From CAVQJU01 sp963712905 (GTDB lineage Bacteria; Acidobacteriota; Vicinamibacteria; Vicinamibacterales; CAVVIG01): a stretch of 64,000 nt of DNA. The translations under genes and the position numbers were made by a program. The stretch is from the NCBI GenBank assembly GCA_963712905.1, contig CAVQJU010000014.1:62001-126000 (forward strand). The letters run 5' to 3'. Below are positions 49,119 to 58,189 of this stretch, piece by piece. Each line of letters begins with the position of its first letter. Within the stretch, counting starts at the first letter, position 1. Below the pieces are notes generated by a model. That model was not told the origin of the DNA and did not search any database. It worked only from the letters and a program-made list of their open reading frames with translations.

Positions 49119-51742
49119 GGGCGCGTCTCGATCCAGCAGCCGAGGAAACGCGTGTCGGTGCTCCCGCGCTCGAACTCGGCCGGCGTGGCGCCGTGCGCGG
49201 CCGTCACGCGCACCTTCAGCGCTCGCGAACCAGGAAGGAACGGAAGCGTCGTCATCCGTTCTTCGCCGGGAGCGAGGACGAAGTATTGCCGCCACCCGTC
49301 GCCTTCGAGCGTCACGACGTTCGGCACCGGCGGGTTTCGCACCAGCAGGCGCACGGGTGCGGCGCCATCGGCGCTGATGACGAAATCGGCGGACCGTCCG
49401 CCTTCGATCCACGTGCCGCCGGGCTCCATGAATCCCTGGCCCTTCACGAGAAAGACGACAGCAGGACCGTATCGCGCGACATGCTCCGGAAAATTGGCCG
49501 CGAGTTGTTGATTCGAGCCGGCGATGCTGACGGGCCGGACAAGCAGACGGCCGGCCGCCGCCTTGATCGCCAGCGCACGCACGGGTACCGGGAGGCTGAA
49601 TTCCCGGCGCCACGCGGCGGGCGAAGTGTCGAGTGGCGCGAGCGGCCCGATGGGAAACGTCCACTGCGGGCCGAACTCGCCGTCCACGGTGACGGTCAGC
49701 GGCGTTGGCCCTGTGGCCGCGGCGCCCGTGCCTTCGATGCTGTAGACGCCAGCCGGCAGGCGGAACAGCGTGATGGCTGGTTCGGGCGACGCAGGGTCGG
49801 CGCCTGCTTCGGCCAGCGTGAGGTTCGCCAGTACGTCGCGGGCGCGCACGCGGCGGATCGGACTGTACCGAATCGCGATCTGCCGGGCGTCGGGGTCGTA
49901 CTGCCGGAGGAACGCCGCAGTGGCCGCCGCCGGCGTCATCGCAGATCGATTCTTCCACACGATCGACAGCGCGATCGCTGAAGTGGCGATGGCGGCAAAC
50001 CCCATCGAGAGGGCGACCAGGGTTCGCGCGGCGCCACGGCGTTCGGCGAACATCCCCGAGGCCGCCGTCAGCGCGATCGCCGCGATCCACACCAGGCCGT
50101 GCAGGAAGGCGGCACTCGGCGTTGTCTGAAAGACGCTCGGGAAACCGCTGGTGACGTTCACGAGCGGGGACAGCCACGTGAGCAGGCGCGAGGATCCGTC
50201 TCGAAAGTTGTAGAGCAGGATGCCACGGTCGACGCCGGCGAGCGTGACGGTCGTCAGCAGGCTGACCGCGAGCGCGCCGAGGCCGAGGAGTCTGCCGGTT
50301 TGACCGCGGCGGGTCTGGAACCAGACGCCCGCCGGAATCGCCAGCGGCAGCAGGATCGGGACGATGAAGCGCCCGGGCGAGCTGTTGCCGCCCCACCACA
50401 TCTGATACGTGCTCACCACGAGACCATATGGCGTCACGAGCAGCAGAAGCGCCGCCGCCAGACGCGGCGATCGCCGCATGAGCACGACGAGTCCGGCGAG
50501 CGCGCACAGGAGCACCGGCGCCGCCGGAAGCACGCCGAACTGCTGATCGAAGAGCAATCCGACGATCCCGCGGCCGAGGCTGGCGAGATCGCTCTGCGTG
50601 GTGCCGCCGTACGGGCCCCGCGGATCGGGAGATCCGTAGATCGCGTAGAAAAACGCGAACCAGCCGGCCGCGCTGAGCAGAGGCACCGACAGCAGCGCGG
50701 TCACGCGGCGAGGGGAGGCGAGGCGCACGCACAGCAGCAGGCCGAGCACGACGGCGGCCGCGGCGTAGCGTGTGTGCAGCCATGGCAGCAGGGCCAGAGC
50801 GGCGCCCGTCGCGACGATCCGCCTGGTCGACAGCGGCCGGTCATCGACCAGCGCCAGCACGCCGACCATGACGAGCGCGGCGCCGGGCGCGTCCGGGTAC
50901 ACCACGAACGATTGGAAGAAGAACGGCGCGCTCAACGCCGCCGTCGCCCAGCCGAACCAGCTGGCCGCAGCGTCCGACGTGACACGCCACGTGGCCATCC
51001 ACGTCAACGCCGTCGCGCACGCGCTGACGAGCGCGAGGAACGCCAGCACGCCGGGGTAGCCGAACAGGGCCAGCGCCGGGGCGACGAGGACGGACAGGCC
51101 CGGCGCGTGCACGGAGTAGATTTCGCCGTTCTGGCCGCGCCTGAGGTAGTCGGGTCTCAGGTCGCCCCCGTAGTACTCGCGATAGTCGCCGCGGCGGTGG
51201 TTGTTCTCGATTTGCAGGTCGTGATCCTTGAGGAGGCTCTGCGCGATGACGAGGTAGTGCGGCTCATCGCCGGTCGGGAGCTGCGGAAAGATCTGCCACG
51301 CGCCGGTCAGATACGCGGCGGCGGCGACGGCCGCGGCCAGCCACGGCGCGCGGCGCGGGTCGCGGGCGGTCCGCGTCAGCCACGAGGGCGCGTGGCGAAT
51401 CACAGCCGGGACGAGCAGGGCCGCGAGCACCACGGTCCACAGCCAGACGCGCATCGGTCCGATCCAGATGTACAGCGCCGCGGGCAGGGGACCGGGCAGC
51501 CACGGCGCGAGGACGATGCCGGAAAGCAGGAGGAGCGCGAACCGGCGGGGCGTGAGCAGGAACAGGATGCTGGCCGCCGCGATCCAGGCCGCCAGCCAGG
51601 CCGCCGGCGGGGCGAGACCAATCCGCGCGGCGCCAAGTAGTGATGAGGTGAGGGTAAGCGCGCCGCCCGTCAACCAGGCGGCCGATGCGGCGATAAGCGT
51701 GATGGCGACGAAAGCTTTGAAAGACAGCCGCTTGGCCGCCAT
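49115..51742 (-). CDS. Large polytopic GT39-like membrane protein
   Basis: From ATG 51742 the 875-residue protein has about twelve spans and a conserved loop GDEPHYLVIAQSLLKDHDLQ with DE acidic residues. That is the catalytic loop position of PMT/ArnT-like GT-C enzymes. About 300 C-terminal residues form a beta-rich extracytoplasmic domain (TLFRLPAGVYSIEGTG, LPVPVRALAIKAAAGRLLV). The length is greater than standard GT39 proteins. A signal-anchor starts at residue 5. It is the first gene of a coupled pair (TTGA overlap) and is divergent from the lipoprotein gene at 51913, with 170 bp in between for two promoters. Confidence 0.82.
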   Translation of the reverse strand: MAAKRLSFKAFVAITLIAASAAWLTGGALTLTSSLLGAARIGLAPPAAWLAAWIAAASILFLLTPRRFALLLLSGIVLAPWLPGPLPAALYIWIGPMRVWLWTVVLAALLVPAVIRHAPSWLTRTARDPRRAPWLAAAVAAAAYLTGAWQIFPQLPTGDEPHYLVIAQSLLKDHDLQIENNHRRGDYREYYGGDLRPDYLRRGQNGEIYSVHAPGLSVLVAPALALFGYPGVLAFLALVSACATALTWMATWRVTSDAAASWFGWATAALSAPFFFQSFVVYPDAPGAALVMVGVLALVDDRPLSTRRIVATGAALALLPWLHTRYAAAAVVLGLLLCVRLASPRRVTALLSVPLLSAAGWFAFFYAIYGSPDPRGPYGGTTQSDLASLGRGIVGLLFDQQFGVLPAAPVLLCALAGLVVLMRRSPRLAAALLLLVTPYGLVVSTYQMWWGGNSSPGRFIVPILLPLAIPAGVWFQTRRGQTGRLLGLGALAVSLLTTVTLAGVDRGILLYNFRDGSSRLLTWLSPLVNVTSGFPSVFQTTPSAAFLHGLVWIAAIALTAASGMFAERRGAARTLVALSMGFAAIATSAIALSIVWKNRSAMTPAAATAAFLRQYDPDARQIAIRYSPIRRVRARDVLANLTLAEAGADPASPEPAITLFRLPAGVYSIEGTGAAATGPTPLTVTVDGEFGPQWTFPIGPLAPLDTSPAAWRREFSLPVPVRALAIKAAAGRLLVRPVSIAGSNQQLAANFPEHVARYGPAVVFLVKGQGFMEPGGTWIEGGRSADFVISADGAAPVRLLVRNPPVPNVVTLEGDGWRQYFVLAPGEERMTTLPFLPGSRALKVRVTAAHGATPAEFERGSTDTRFLGCWIETRP

Positions 51743-51912
51743 TGGAGCGCATGGTACCATAGCGGTCCTCCGCGTTCCGGCGTCGGGAAGTGGCAGCCTG
51801 GGCTCCCAGCCCTGGGTCTCTAAACTTCCGGTTTCTTCGATCCGATAGCAACGTTGTGTAGCCGTGCGCACGCGCACGTACGGCGACCGATCCAGAAGAA
51901 GCAGGGCTGCTC

Positions 51913-53253
51913 ATGTTTCGAAGAGTTGTGTTGGCGTGCGTCGCCCCCGTCGTCGTCATGATGATCGGGTGCGCCGCGACGAAAAGCGAAGACCCTCTCA
52001 GTCCGACGGTCGCGGGGCCGATTCCGGGCGTCAATATCACGCCGCCCACGATCGTGCAGCCGACCACCGGCACCAAGATCGCCGTCGAGCAGCAGCCCGT
52101 CGTTCTCATGGTCAACAACGCGGCCACCTCCGGCGTGCGGCCGCTGACGTACGTCTTCGAAATCGCCGCGGATGTCAGCTTCGCCAACAAGGTCTTTTCC
52201 CGCGACGGCATTCAACCGGGCGCGACAGGGCAGACCAGCCTGCGGCTTCCTGATTCGCTGGCGACGGGCCGGACGTATTTCTGGCACGCGCGGGCGGAGG
52301 ACGGGGCCAACACCGGCTCGTTTTCGTCGACCGCGGCCTTCGACGTCTTCACGCCGATTGTGATCGGCGCGCCGGTCCCGACCTCGCCGATCGACAACGC
52401 GATGGCGGACTCGGCGCACCCGCGCTTTACGTTCAACAACGCCCCGCGAACGGGCCCGGTCGGTGCGATTGCATACATCATCGAGGTCGCCGACAGCGAC
52501 AGCTTCGGAAACAAGCTGGCCGTGTGGACGGTGGTGGAGCGCGCGAGCGGCCAGACGGCTCTCGAGTCGCCCCAGGACCTGCCGCCAATCAAGCAGTTGT
52601 TCTGGCATGTCCGCGCCTTCGATCCGACGACGGTGGGGCCGTGGTCGTCCACGCAGGCGTTCCAGACGCCGGCGCCTATCATCCTGCCGCCGCCGCCTCC
52701 ACCGGACGTTCCGGCGGTCGGACCGGCGCCGGGCGACGCGATGAGCCTGGGAGTGGCGGGTGTCTACAACTCGCCGCCTGACATCGCCAGCTGGGCGGTC
52801 ACGTCGAGGATCACCCGGGTCGACATGAGCCCCGGCGCCGGGGTCAACATCGAGTTCACGACGAAGGGGAGCTGGCCCGACTACACGCCGCCTGGCTGGG
52901 ACGGCCCTCTCCAGTACACCGTCTGGGCGGTTGTGAACGTCAGCGGTAGGTGGTATACATCAGGTTTCATCCAGATGTGGCGCGGACGTCCGAGCACGGG
53001 GGCGCCGATTCTGTCGGAATTCGCGAGGAACTGGGCGTACGACTCGCGCTGGGGCCCGATGATGGGCTACCAGCCTCGCGCCGGTGAGCAAATGGGATTC
53101 TTCGTATCGGCCGGGAACGCACGCGGCGTAAGTACCGTGACGTCCCGGCGGGAACGCTCCAACGTCGTGCTCGTGTCGCTGCCGCCAGGGGACAGCGGGT
53201 CGTTCCCGTTCTCGCTCCCGCCGATCATGCTGCCGGCGCTGAGGAGTCGCTAA
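51913..53253 (+). CDS. Large lipoprotein, paralog of the one at 42576
   Basis: The 446-residue protein has a lipobox at Cys20 (VVVMMIGC), a Thr/Pro linker and two Fn3-like segments with TYFWHARAEDG and LFWHVRAFDP. A Pro hinge (PPPPPPDVPAVGPAPGD) and a C-terminal domain (about 290-430) follow, with WYTSGFIQMWRG, WAYDSRWGPMMGYQPRAGEQ and RRERSNVVLV. All blocks match the paralog in order. The Pro hinge is an addition. It lies directly before two SGNH lipoproteins on the same strand, with an 11 bp gap to the first, so the three are probably one operon. Confidence 0.85.
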   Translation: MFRRVVLACVAPVVVMMIGCAATKSEDPLSPTVAGPIPGVNITPPTIVQPTTGTKIAVEQQPVVLMVNNAATSGVRPLTYVFEIAADVSFANKVFSRDGIQPGATGQTSLRLPDSLATGRTYFWHARAEDGANTGSFSSTAAFDVFTPIVIGAPVPTSPIDNAMADSAHPRFTFNNAPRTGPVGAIAYIIEVADSDSFGNKLAVWTVVERASGQTALESPQDLPPIKQLFWHVRAFDPTTVGPWSSTQAFQTPAPIILPPPPPPDVPAVGPAPGDAMSLGVAGVYNSPPDIASWAVTSRITRVDMSPGAGVNIEFTTKGSWPDYTPPGWDGPLQYTVWAVVNVSGRWYTSGFIQMWRGRPSTGAPILSEFARNWAYDSRWGPMMGYQPRAGEQMGFFVSAGNARGVSTVTSRRERSNVVLVSLPPGDSGSFPFSLPPIMLPALRSR

Positions 53254-53263
53254 GCGCCAGCCC

Positions 53264-54328
53264 TTGGGTCACCGCACTCTTTTCTGTCGCCAGGCGCTCG
53301 GCGTACTGGTGTGCGCACTTGCGGTCCAGGCCTGCAGCAAGCCACCAACGCAGCCGACGCCCGTACCACCGCCTGTGCCGGATCCGCCGAAGATCACGTG
53401 CCCGGCGCCGATGACGCTCCTTGCGCCGCTGGCCATGCCGATTTCCGTGGTGTACGGGACGCCGACGGTCGTCAACGGCGCGCCGCCGGTCGCGACGGCT
53501 TGCACGCCGGCCAGCGGATCCACGTTTCCCACCGGTCCAAACACCGTGACCTGCACGGCCACGGACAACCAGCAGCGCGCGGACTCGTGCACGTTCGCGA
53601 TCACGGTGAACGTGCCGCCGAAGATCAGCGCCACGAAGTACGTGGCGTTCGGCGACAGCATGACGGCGGGCGAAGTCGTCTCGGCGGGCAGCGGCTTTTC
53701 CCGGACACTGAAGGTCGTCCCGGACAAGGCCTATCCGGCCCTCCTCCAGAAGGGCATGACGGACCTCTACACGACGCAAGCTCAGTCGATCAGCGTGGCC
53801 AATGAGGGCCGGCCCGGCGAGGCCGCCGTGGACGGTTACGGGCGCCTGCGCGTCGTGCTGTCTCGAGGCAGCTACGAAGTGCTGACGCTGATGGACGGCG
53901 CCAACGATCTCAGCAGCCGCGATTCCGTGAAGTCGCAGGCCGGGCTCGCGGCGATCTGGAGGATGGTGCAGGACGCCAAGGGCCGGGGCATGAAGGTCTT
54001 CCTCGCGACGCTTCCGCCGCAGAACAAGACGGCCTGCTGTCCCCGATACGGCGTGGCCGAGGACGAGGTTCCGGCGTTCAACGACGGCATCAGATATATC
54101 GCCGATCGGGAAGCCATCCCCCTCGTCGATATTTTCGAGGCGTTTCACGGCGACAACACGACGCTGATCGACTTCGACGGCCTCCACCCGACGCCCGCCG
54201 GTTACCAGAGGATCGCCGACACGTTCTTCGACGTGATCAAACAGGAACTCCAGGTCTCGTCGTCTTCGTCGTTCCGCCAGAGTCCGTTCCAGATGGCGCC
54301 CATGCCGGTCCGCCCGCGCCTCCGCTAG
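53264..54328 (+). CDS. Lipoprotein with HYR-like domain and SGNH esterase
   Basis: From TTG 53264 the 354-residue product has a lipobox (Cys24 in VQAC) and a short HYR-like beta domain (about 45-118: CTPASGSTFPTGPNTVTCTA, then TDNQQRADSCTFAITV). The SGNH hydrolase (about 125-335) has nucleophile Ser132 in YVAFGDSMTAGE, MDGANDL as block III, and the DGLHPTPAGY Asp/His motif. It is predicted to be an outer-leaflet esterase acting on acyl or acetyl groups of glycans. A close paralog follows 39 bp downstream, and the chain is probably co-transcribed with the lipoprotein before it. Confidence 0.87.
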   Translation: MGHRTLFCRQALGVLVCALAVQACSKPPTQPTPVPPPVPDPPKITCPAPMTLLAPLAMPISVVYGTPTVVNGAPPVATACTPASGSTFPTGPNTVTCTATDNQQRADSCTFAITVNVPPKISATKYVAFGDSMTAGEVVSAGSGFSRTLKVVPDKAYPALLQKGMTDLYTTQAQSISVANEGRPGEAAVDGYGRLRVVLSRGSYEVLTLMDGANDLSSRDSVKSQAGLAAIWRMVQDAKGRGMKVFLATLPPQNKTACCPRYGVAEDEVPAFNDGIRYIADREAIPLVDIFEAFHGDNTTLIDFDGLHPTPAGYQRIADTFFDVIKQELQVSSSSSFRQSPFQMAPMPVRPRLR

Positions 54329-54367
54329 CCGTCTCCCTCTTGACCCTTTTCGCGGCCGAGCTCTACT

Positions 54368-55429
54368 GTGGTAGACGCTCGCGTGAAAAGCATTCGTGGC
54401 TCTGGTCGTGCCGTTCTGTTCGCGTTTCTCGCGCTGCCGGGTCCGCTGATGCTGGCGGCGTGTTCGGATACGCCCGCACAGCCTACGCTGCCGGTTGAGA
54501 CGCCGCCGCCCGTGGCGGCGCCCGGGCTGACGTGTCCGGCGTCAGTGTCCGTCACGTCGCCGTCGGGAGACGCGTTTCCGGTTCCGTATCCGCCTGCCAC
54601 CGTGACCGGCGGTACCCCGCCCACAACCGTGACGTGTGCGCCGCCGAGTGGCTCGACGTTCCCGATCGGCGCGACGGCCGTCACATGCACCGCTACAGAT
54701 CAAGCGGGCCGCACCGCCACGTGCGGGTTCAGCGTCGCCGTCACGGGGCCGCCACGCTTGACGCGCACCCGCTTCCTGGCGTTTGGCGACAGCATCACGT
54801 GGGGCGAGGACGGCCGGATTTCGAGCACTGCTCTGTTGGTCCCGGTGCTCCGGCCGCGTGTGCAGTCTCCGATCGCTGATACCTACCCCGGTGCGCTGAC
54901 CGAGCTGCTGTCGGCCCGTTACACGGCGCAGTCGCCACAGGTCAGGAACGCCGGACTCACGGGCGAAGCGGTCACCGATCCGACAACATTCCCGCGTTAC
55001 GTCAGCTACACGTCGAGTAGGGCCTACGACGTGGTGCTCCTGATGGAGGGCGCCAACGATCTCGCCAAGCACTCGTTCTCCGAGATCATTGCGGGTTTGA
55101 CCCAGATGATCGGTGACGCGCAGAGCCGCCAGATGCAGGTGCTGCTGGCGACCATTCCGCCGGAGAATCCTGCCCAGTGGAGCCAGGCCGCGTCAGTCGG
55201 GCCGTTCAACGACCGGGTCAGAGATCTGGCGGCTTCGAAAGGCGTTCCGCTCGTAGACGTGTATCAGGCCTTCAACGGCCAGCTGTCGCTGCTCGGCAGC
55301 GACGGTCTTCATCCGACGGCGGCCGGCTACCACCTGATTGCCGAGACGTTCTTTGCCGCGATCAGGCAGAACCTCGAGGCGGCGCCGACGACGACGGGCC
55401 TCAACCCGGCGCGCGTGAAGCGGCGGTAG
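54368..55429 (+). CDS. Second HYR-SGNH lipoprotein esterase
   Basis: The product (353 residues from GTG 54368) has a lipobox at Cys32 (LAAC), an HYR-like domain (about 55-127: PPSGSTFPIGATAVTCTATD) and an SGNH domain with Ser142 in FLAFGDSITWGE, LMEGANDLAKH and SDGLHPTAAGY. It shares domain order with its neighbour but differs enough for a separate substrate. Its TAG stop lies inside the GTAG of a REP element (55426), so the REP supplies the end of the gene. GTG 54383 is another possible start. Confidence 0.87.
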   Translation: MVDARVKSIRGSGRAVLFAFLALPGPLMLAACSDTPAQPTLPVETPPPVAAPGLTCPASVSVTSPSGDAFPVPYPPATVTGGTPPTTVTCAPPSGSTFPIGATAVTCTATDQAGRTATCGFSVAVTGPPRLTRTRFLAFGDSITWGEDGRISSTALLVPVLRPRVQSPIADTYPGALTELLSARYTAQSPQVRNAGLTGEAVTDPTTFPRYVSYTSSRAYDVVLLMEGANDLAKHSFSEIIAGLTQMIGDAQSRQMQVLLATIPPENPAQWSQAASVGPFNDRVRDLAASKGVPLVDVYQAFNGQLSLLGSDGLHPTAAGYHLIAETFFAAIRQNLEAAPTTTGLNPARVKRR

Positions 55430-55480
55430 GGCGGCCCTTTCAGGGCCGCCGGAGTCGCGGGCCTGAAAGGCCCGCGCTAC
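55426..55480. repeat. GTAG REP pair between convergent SGNH and GT genes
   Basis: GTAGGGCGGCCCTTTCAGGG followed by the inverted CGGGCCTGAAAGGCCCGCG and CTAC. It contains the stop codons of both neighbouring convergent genes: TAG on the plus strand and TGA on the minus strand. Confidence 0.9.
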
Positions 55481-56948
55481 GTACGAGCCACGCCAGGCAG
55501 GCGGCGCAGGCAAGCCACACGAGCCCGAGCGGGAGGAGGCTCGCGCGGCCGGTCAGGCCCATCGTCATCCCCAGATTCCAACTGACGGTCGGGTCCGCGT
55601 GCCGCCAGATCGCGTCCTCGTCCGCGCGAAAGTCGGTGAACCGCTGCGTGTTGAGCGCGAGCTTCCCTTCGAGAAACGCCGGCACCATGAGCTCGGACAC
55701 CGGCCGCATGATCGAGGCCGGCGGCTGCGGCGTCGTCGACACGGCCACCAGCGTAAGCGCAGCACCCCAGAGCCACGCGCCCGCCAGCACGACGCGGCCG
55801 GCGGCCTTCCACCCGTCCCAGAGCGGCGCCAGGCCGAGCGCGAGAAACGGCAGCGCGGGAACGACCTGCCGCGGGCCGAACGCCCATCCGCCTTCCCAGT
55901 AGAAGTATGACGCGTTGAGCACGAGGTAAAACACGCCCACGGCTGCGGCAGTCATCGCGGGCGCCACGCGGTGACGCGACGCGGCCAGTGCGGCCAGGCC
56001 GATGGGCATGACCGCCACGAGCGGCGCGATCGGCAGCAGGCCGCGGTAGCTGCCGATGAGGATTTCACGGACCCGCCACAATTCCGGGCGCGAAATGCCG
56101 AAGAGGCCGGTCTGGAGCTGCTCGAAGCCTTCCTCGCTCGCATAGCCAAGGTGAAACGGCGAGCCGAACGCCGCGGTGTTGTAGGCGAGCAGGATCGCCG
56201 CGGCGATTGCGCCGCCGGCGGCCACGCGGATCGCAACCGCCTGCGTTGCGGCGAGGCCGCGGCCCGCTCCGGACATCACCGCGACCGTCAGGCCGCAGAT
56301 GAACAGGACGGGCACGGCGGCCGGAAACTCGGACACGACGGCCCAGCCCGCGGACAAGCCGATCGTCCAGGCCAGCGTCAACGCGCGCGCGGGCGGCGCA
56401 TCGCGCAGCGCGATGGCCGCGGTGAACGCGATCATCAGGCAGCCGGCGCTGAGCGCGTGGCCCATGAAGAGCGTCGCGTAGCACCACGCCGGCGTGGCGA
56501 CGCCGTACGCCGTCGCGGCGAAGAGCGCCGCTCCCCGCGAGTAGCCCCATGCGAGCGAGAGCCAGAGGACGCAGAGAGCCGCGGCGGCCGTGAACATCCC
56601 CGACACGACGACGGTGGCGGCGTACGACGTGCGCGTGATGGCGGCGTCCGAGTCGGGATCGATGCCGGCCGCGTTGTTCAGGGCCCGCACGAGGTCGACC
56701 GGGAGAAACGACAGGAGCGAGGTGCCCGGCGCCTTGTCCGAGTAGAAGTGGCCGTTCCAGACCGCGCGATCGCCTGTCGCCTCGCGATACGCGTCGATCT
56801 GCAGCGTGTCGCGCTCCGTCATCGCCCGCACGAGCGCGAACCGGGAGTTCTGGTTCCAGCCCCCGCCCTGGTAGAAGTACGCGTAGGACAGCAGCAGGCC
56901 GGCGCCGAGCACCCAGTACAGCAGCCGATCGGATCCCGATCGGATCAT
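55440..56948 (-). CDS. Polytopic GT-C-like membrane protein (SDKAPG type)
   Basis: From ATG 56948 the 502-residue product has about eleven spans. The loop after the first span reads DRAVWNGHFYSDKAPGTSLL, a segment seen in uncharacterised GT-C-like membrane proteins. The donor would be a lipid-linked sugar. The last residues come from the REP element (GPRLRRP) and look like an added tail. The start overlaps the flippase stop (ATGA). It is the final gene of the five-gene operon 61531-55440. Confidence 0.8.
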   Translation of the reverse strand: MIRSGSDRLLYWVLGAGLLLSYAYFYQGGGWNQNSRFALVRAMTERDTLQIDAYREATGDRAVWNGHFYSDKAPGTSLLSFLPVDLVRALNNAAGIDPDSDAAITRTSYAATVVVSGMFTAAAALCVLWLSLAWGYSRGAALFAATAYGVATPAWCYATLFMGHALSAGCLMIAFTAAIALRDAPPARALTLAWTIGLSAGWAVVSEFPAAVPVLFICGLTVAVMSGAGRGLAATQAVAIRVAAGGAIAAAILLAYNTAAFGSPFHLGYASEEGFEQLQTGLFGISRPELWRVREILIGSYRGLLPIAPLVAVMPIGLAALAASRHRVAPAMTAAAVGVFYLVLNASYFYWEGGWAFGPRQVVPALPFLALGLAPLWDGWKAAGRVVLAGAWLWGAALTLVAVSTTPQPPASIMRPVSELMVPAFLEGKLALNTQRFTDFRADEDAIWRHADPTVSWNLGMTMGLTGRASLLPLGLVWLACAACLAWLVRSAGLSGPRLRRP

Positions 56949-58189
56949 GGACGTCGCAGCCGGCGCTCGATCTGCACGAGCAGCAGCAGTACGGTCAGGC
57001 CTTCGGCCAGCACGGTGGCCCAGGCGGCGCCGCTGATACCGTATCGCGGGATCAACACGATGTTGAGGGCCACGTTCGCCCCGAGCCCGATACCGGTGGT
57101 CACCAGGAGGCGGCGGTCGAGGTTTGTCGAGATCGCCGCGGCGTGGAGGATCCACGTCGCGAACACGAACAGCGCGCCGAGCGACAGAATCTGCAGGGGC
57201 GGCGCGGCGGCGGCGTAGCGGCTGCCGAACAACACGGAAATGATGGGTGCCGCGCCCAGAGCCGCGATGCCGCCGAGCACGACGGCCAGCGCGAGCGACG
57301 CCAGGAGCGCGCGGGTCAAGAGCGTCCGATGGCCGGCGCGGTCGTGTGTGAAGAGATACGAGAGACGGGGAGTCAGAACCGCTGCGAGGATCGAGGGCGC
57401 GTAGGTCAGGCCTTCGTAGACGCGATACGCGGCTGCGTACCAGCCGACCTCGGCGTCGGTCCGCATGAGGCCGAGTATAACAGTGTCGACGTACGCGTAT
57501 GTGTTGAGCGCGATCATGAAGAAGCCGAGCGGCAGCGCGGCCGACTGAATGTCGCGCCACGCGCTCCGGTCGAAAGTCGGCAGCACTCGCGCGACGACCT
57601 TTCGCAGCAGGAGTTGCATCGCGCCGAGCATGAGGAGACGCGCGCCGACGAACGCCGCCGCGAGACCGAACAGGCCGTACCCGGCCCAGAGCGCCGCGCC
57701 GCCGGCGACGAGCAGCAGCACGCGGTCGGAGACCACGGCGAGCGCCTCGAGATCGAATCGTTGAAGGCCCTGCAGCAGGCCTCGCGCGGTCAGAAGGTAT
57801 GAGCGGACGGCCGAGGAGATCCCCAGTGCATAACACAGCCGGACGACGACCGGGTCCGAGCGCAGCGCCGGAGCGAGCACGGCGAGGAGCGCGAGTCCGA
57901 TCGCCACCCACACGAGCTTGACGCCGAGCACCTGCGGAAACAGCCGATCCGCCGACGCGCGGTCCCGCGCGACAGACCGCACGGTGACCTGGCTGAGGCC
58001 CAGGTCCATGATGGTTTCGACGATCGTCGTCAGCGCGAGCGCATACGAGAAGCGCCCGTAGTCGTCCGCGGAGAGAAATCGGCCCGCGATCGTCAGCAGG
58101 ACGAGGAGCAGCGCGGCGCTGCCCGCGGTGAGCGTCGCGTAGCCGCTGTCGACGAGGAACGGAAGCCGGGCGCGCAGGGCCGATCGCAT
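56945..58189 (-). CDS. Oligosaccharide flippase (Wzx-type, MOP superfamily)
   Basis: The 414-residue protein has twelve or so spans and a Wzx-like start (GYATLTAGSAALLLVLLTIA, then GRFLSADDYGRFSYALALTT). It has the family's DYG and typical polar turns, and late KxxL-type helices (LVQIERRLRRP). It moves lipid-linked glycan units across the inner membrane. Start ATG 58189 overlaps the GT4 stop by one base, and its own stop overlaps the next gene. It is slightly shorter than average but appears complete. Confidence 0.9.
   Translation of the reverse strand: MRSALRARLPFLVDSGYATLTAGSAALLLVLLTIAGRFLSADDYGRFSYALALTTIVETIMDLGLSQVTVRSVARDRASADRLFPQVLGVKLVWVAIGLALLAVLAPALRSDPVVVRLCYALGISSAVRSYLLTARGLLQGLQRFDLEALAVVSDRVLLLVAGGAALWAGYGLFGLAAAFVGARLLMLGAMQLLLRKVVARVLPTFDRSAWRDIQSAALPLGFFMIALNTYAYVDTVILGLMRTDAEVGWYAAAYRVYEGLTYAPSILAAVLTPRLSYLFTHDRAGHRTLLTRALLASLALAVVLGGIAALGAAPIISVLFGSRYAAAAPPLQILSLGALFVFATWILHAAAISTNLDRRLLVTTGIGLGANVALNIVLIPRYGISGAAWATVLAEGLTVLLLLVQIERRLRRP

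Noticed and set aside
50099..51640. Arg/Gln/Glu-rich plus-strand frame of 513 codons
   Set aside because: It is opposite the GT39-like gene and has shadow composition (low complexity, many Arg/His/Gln).
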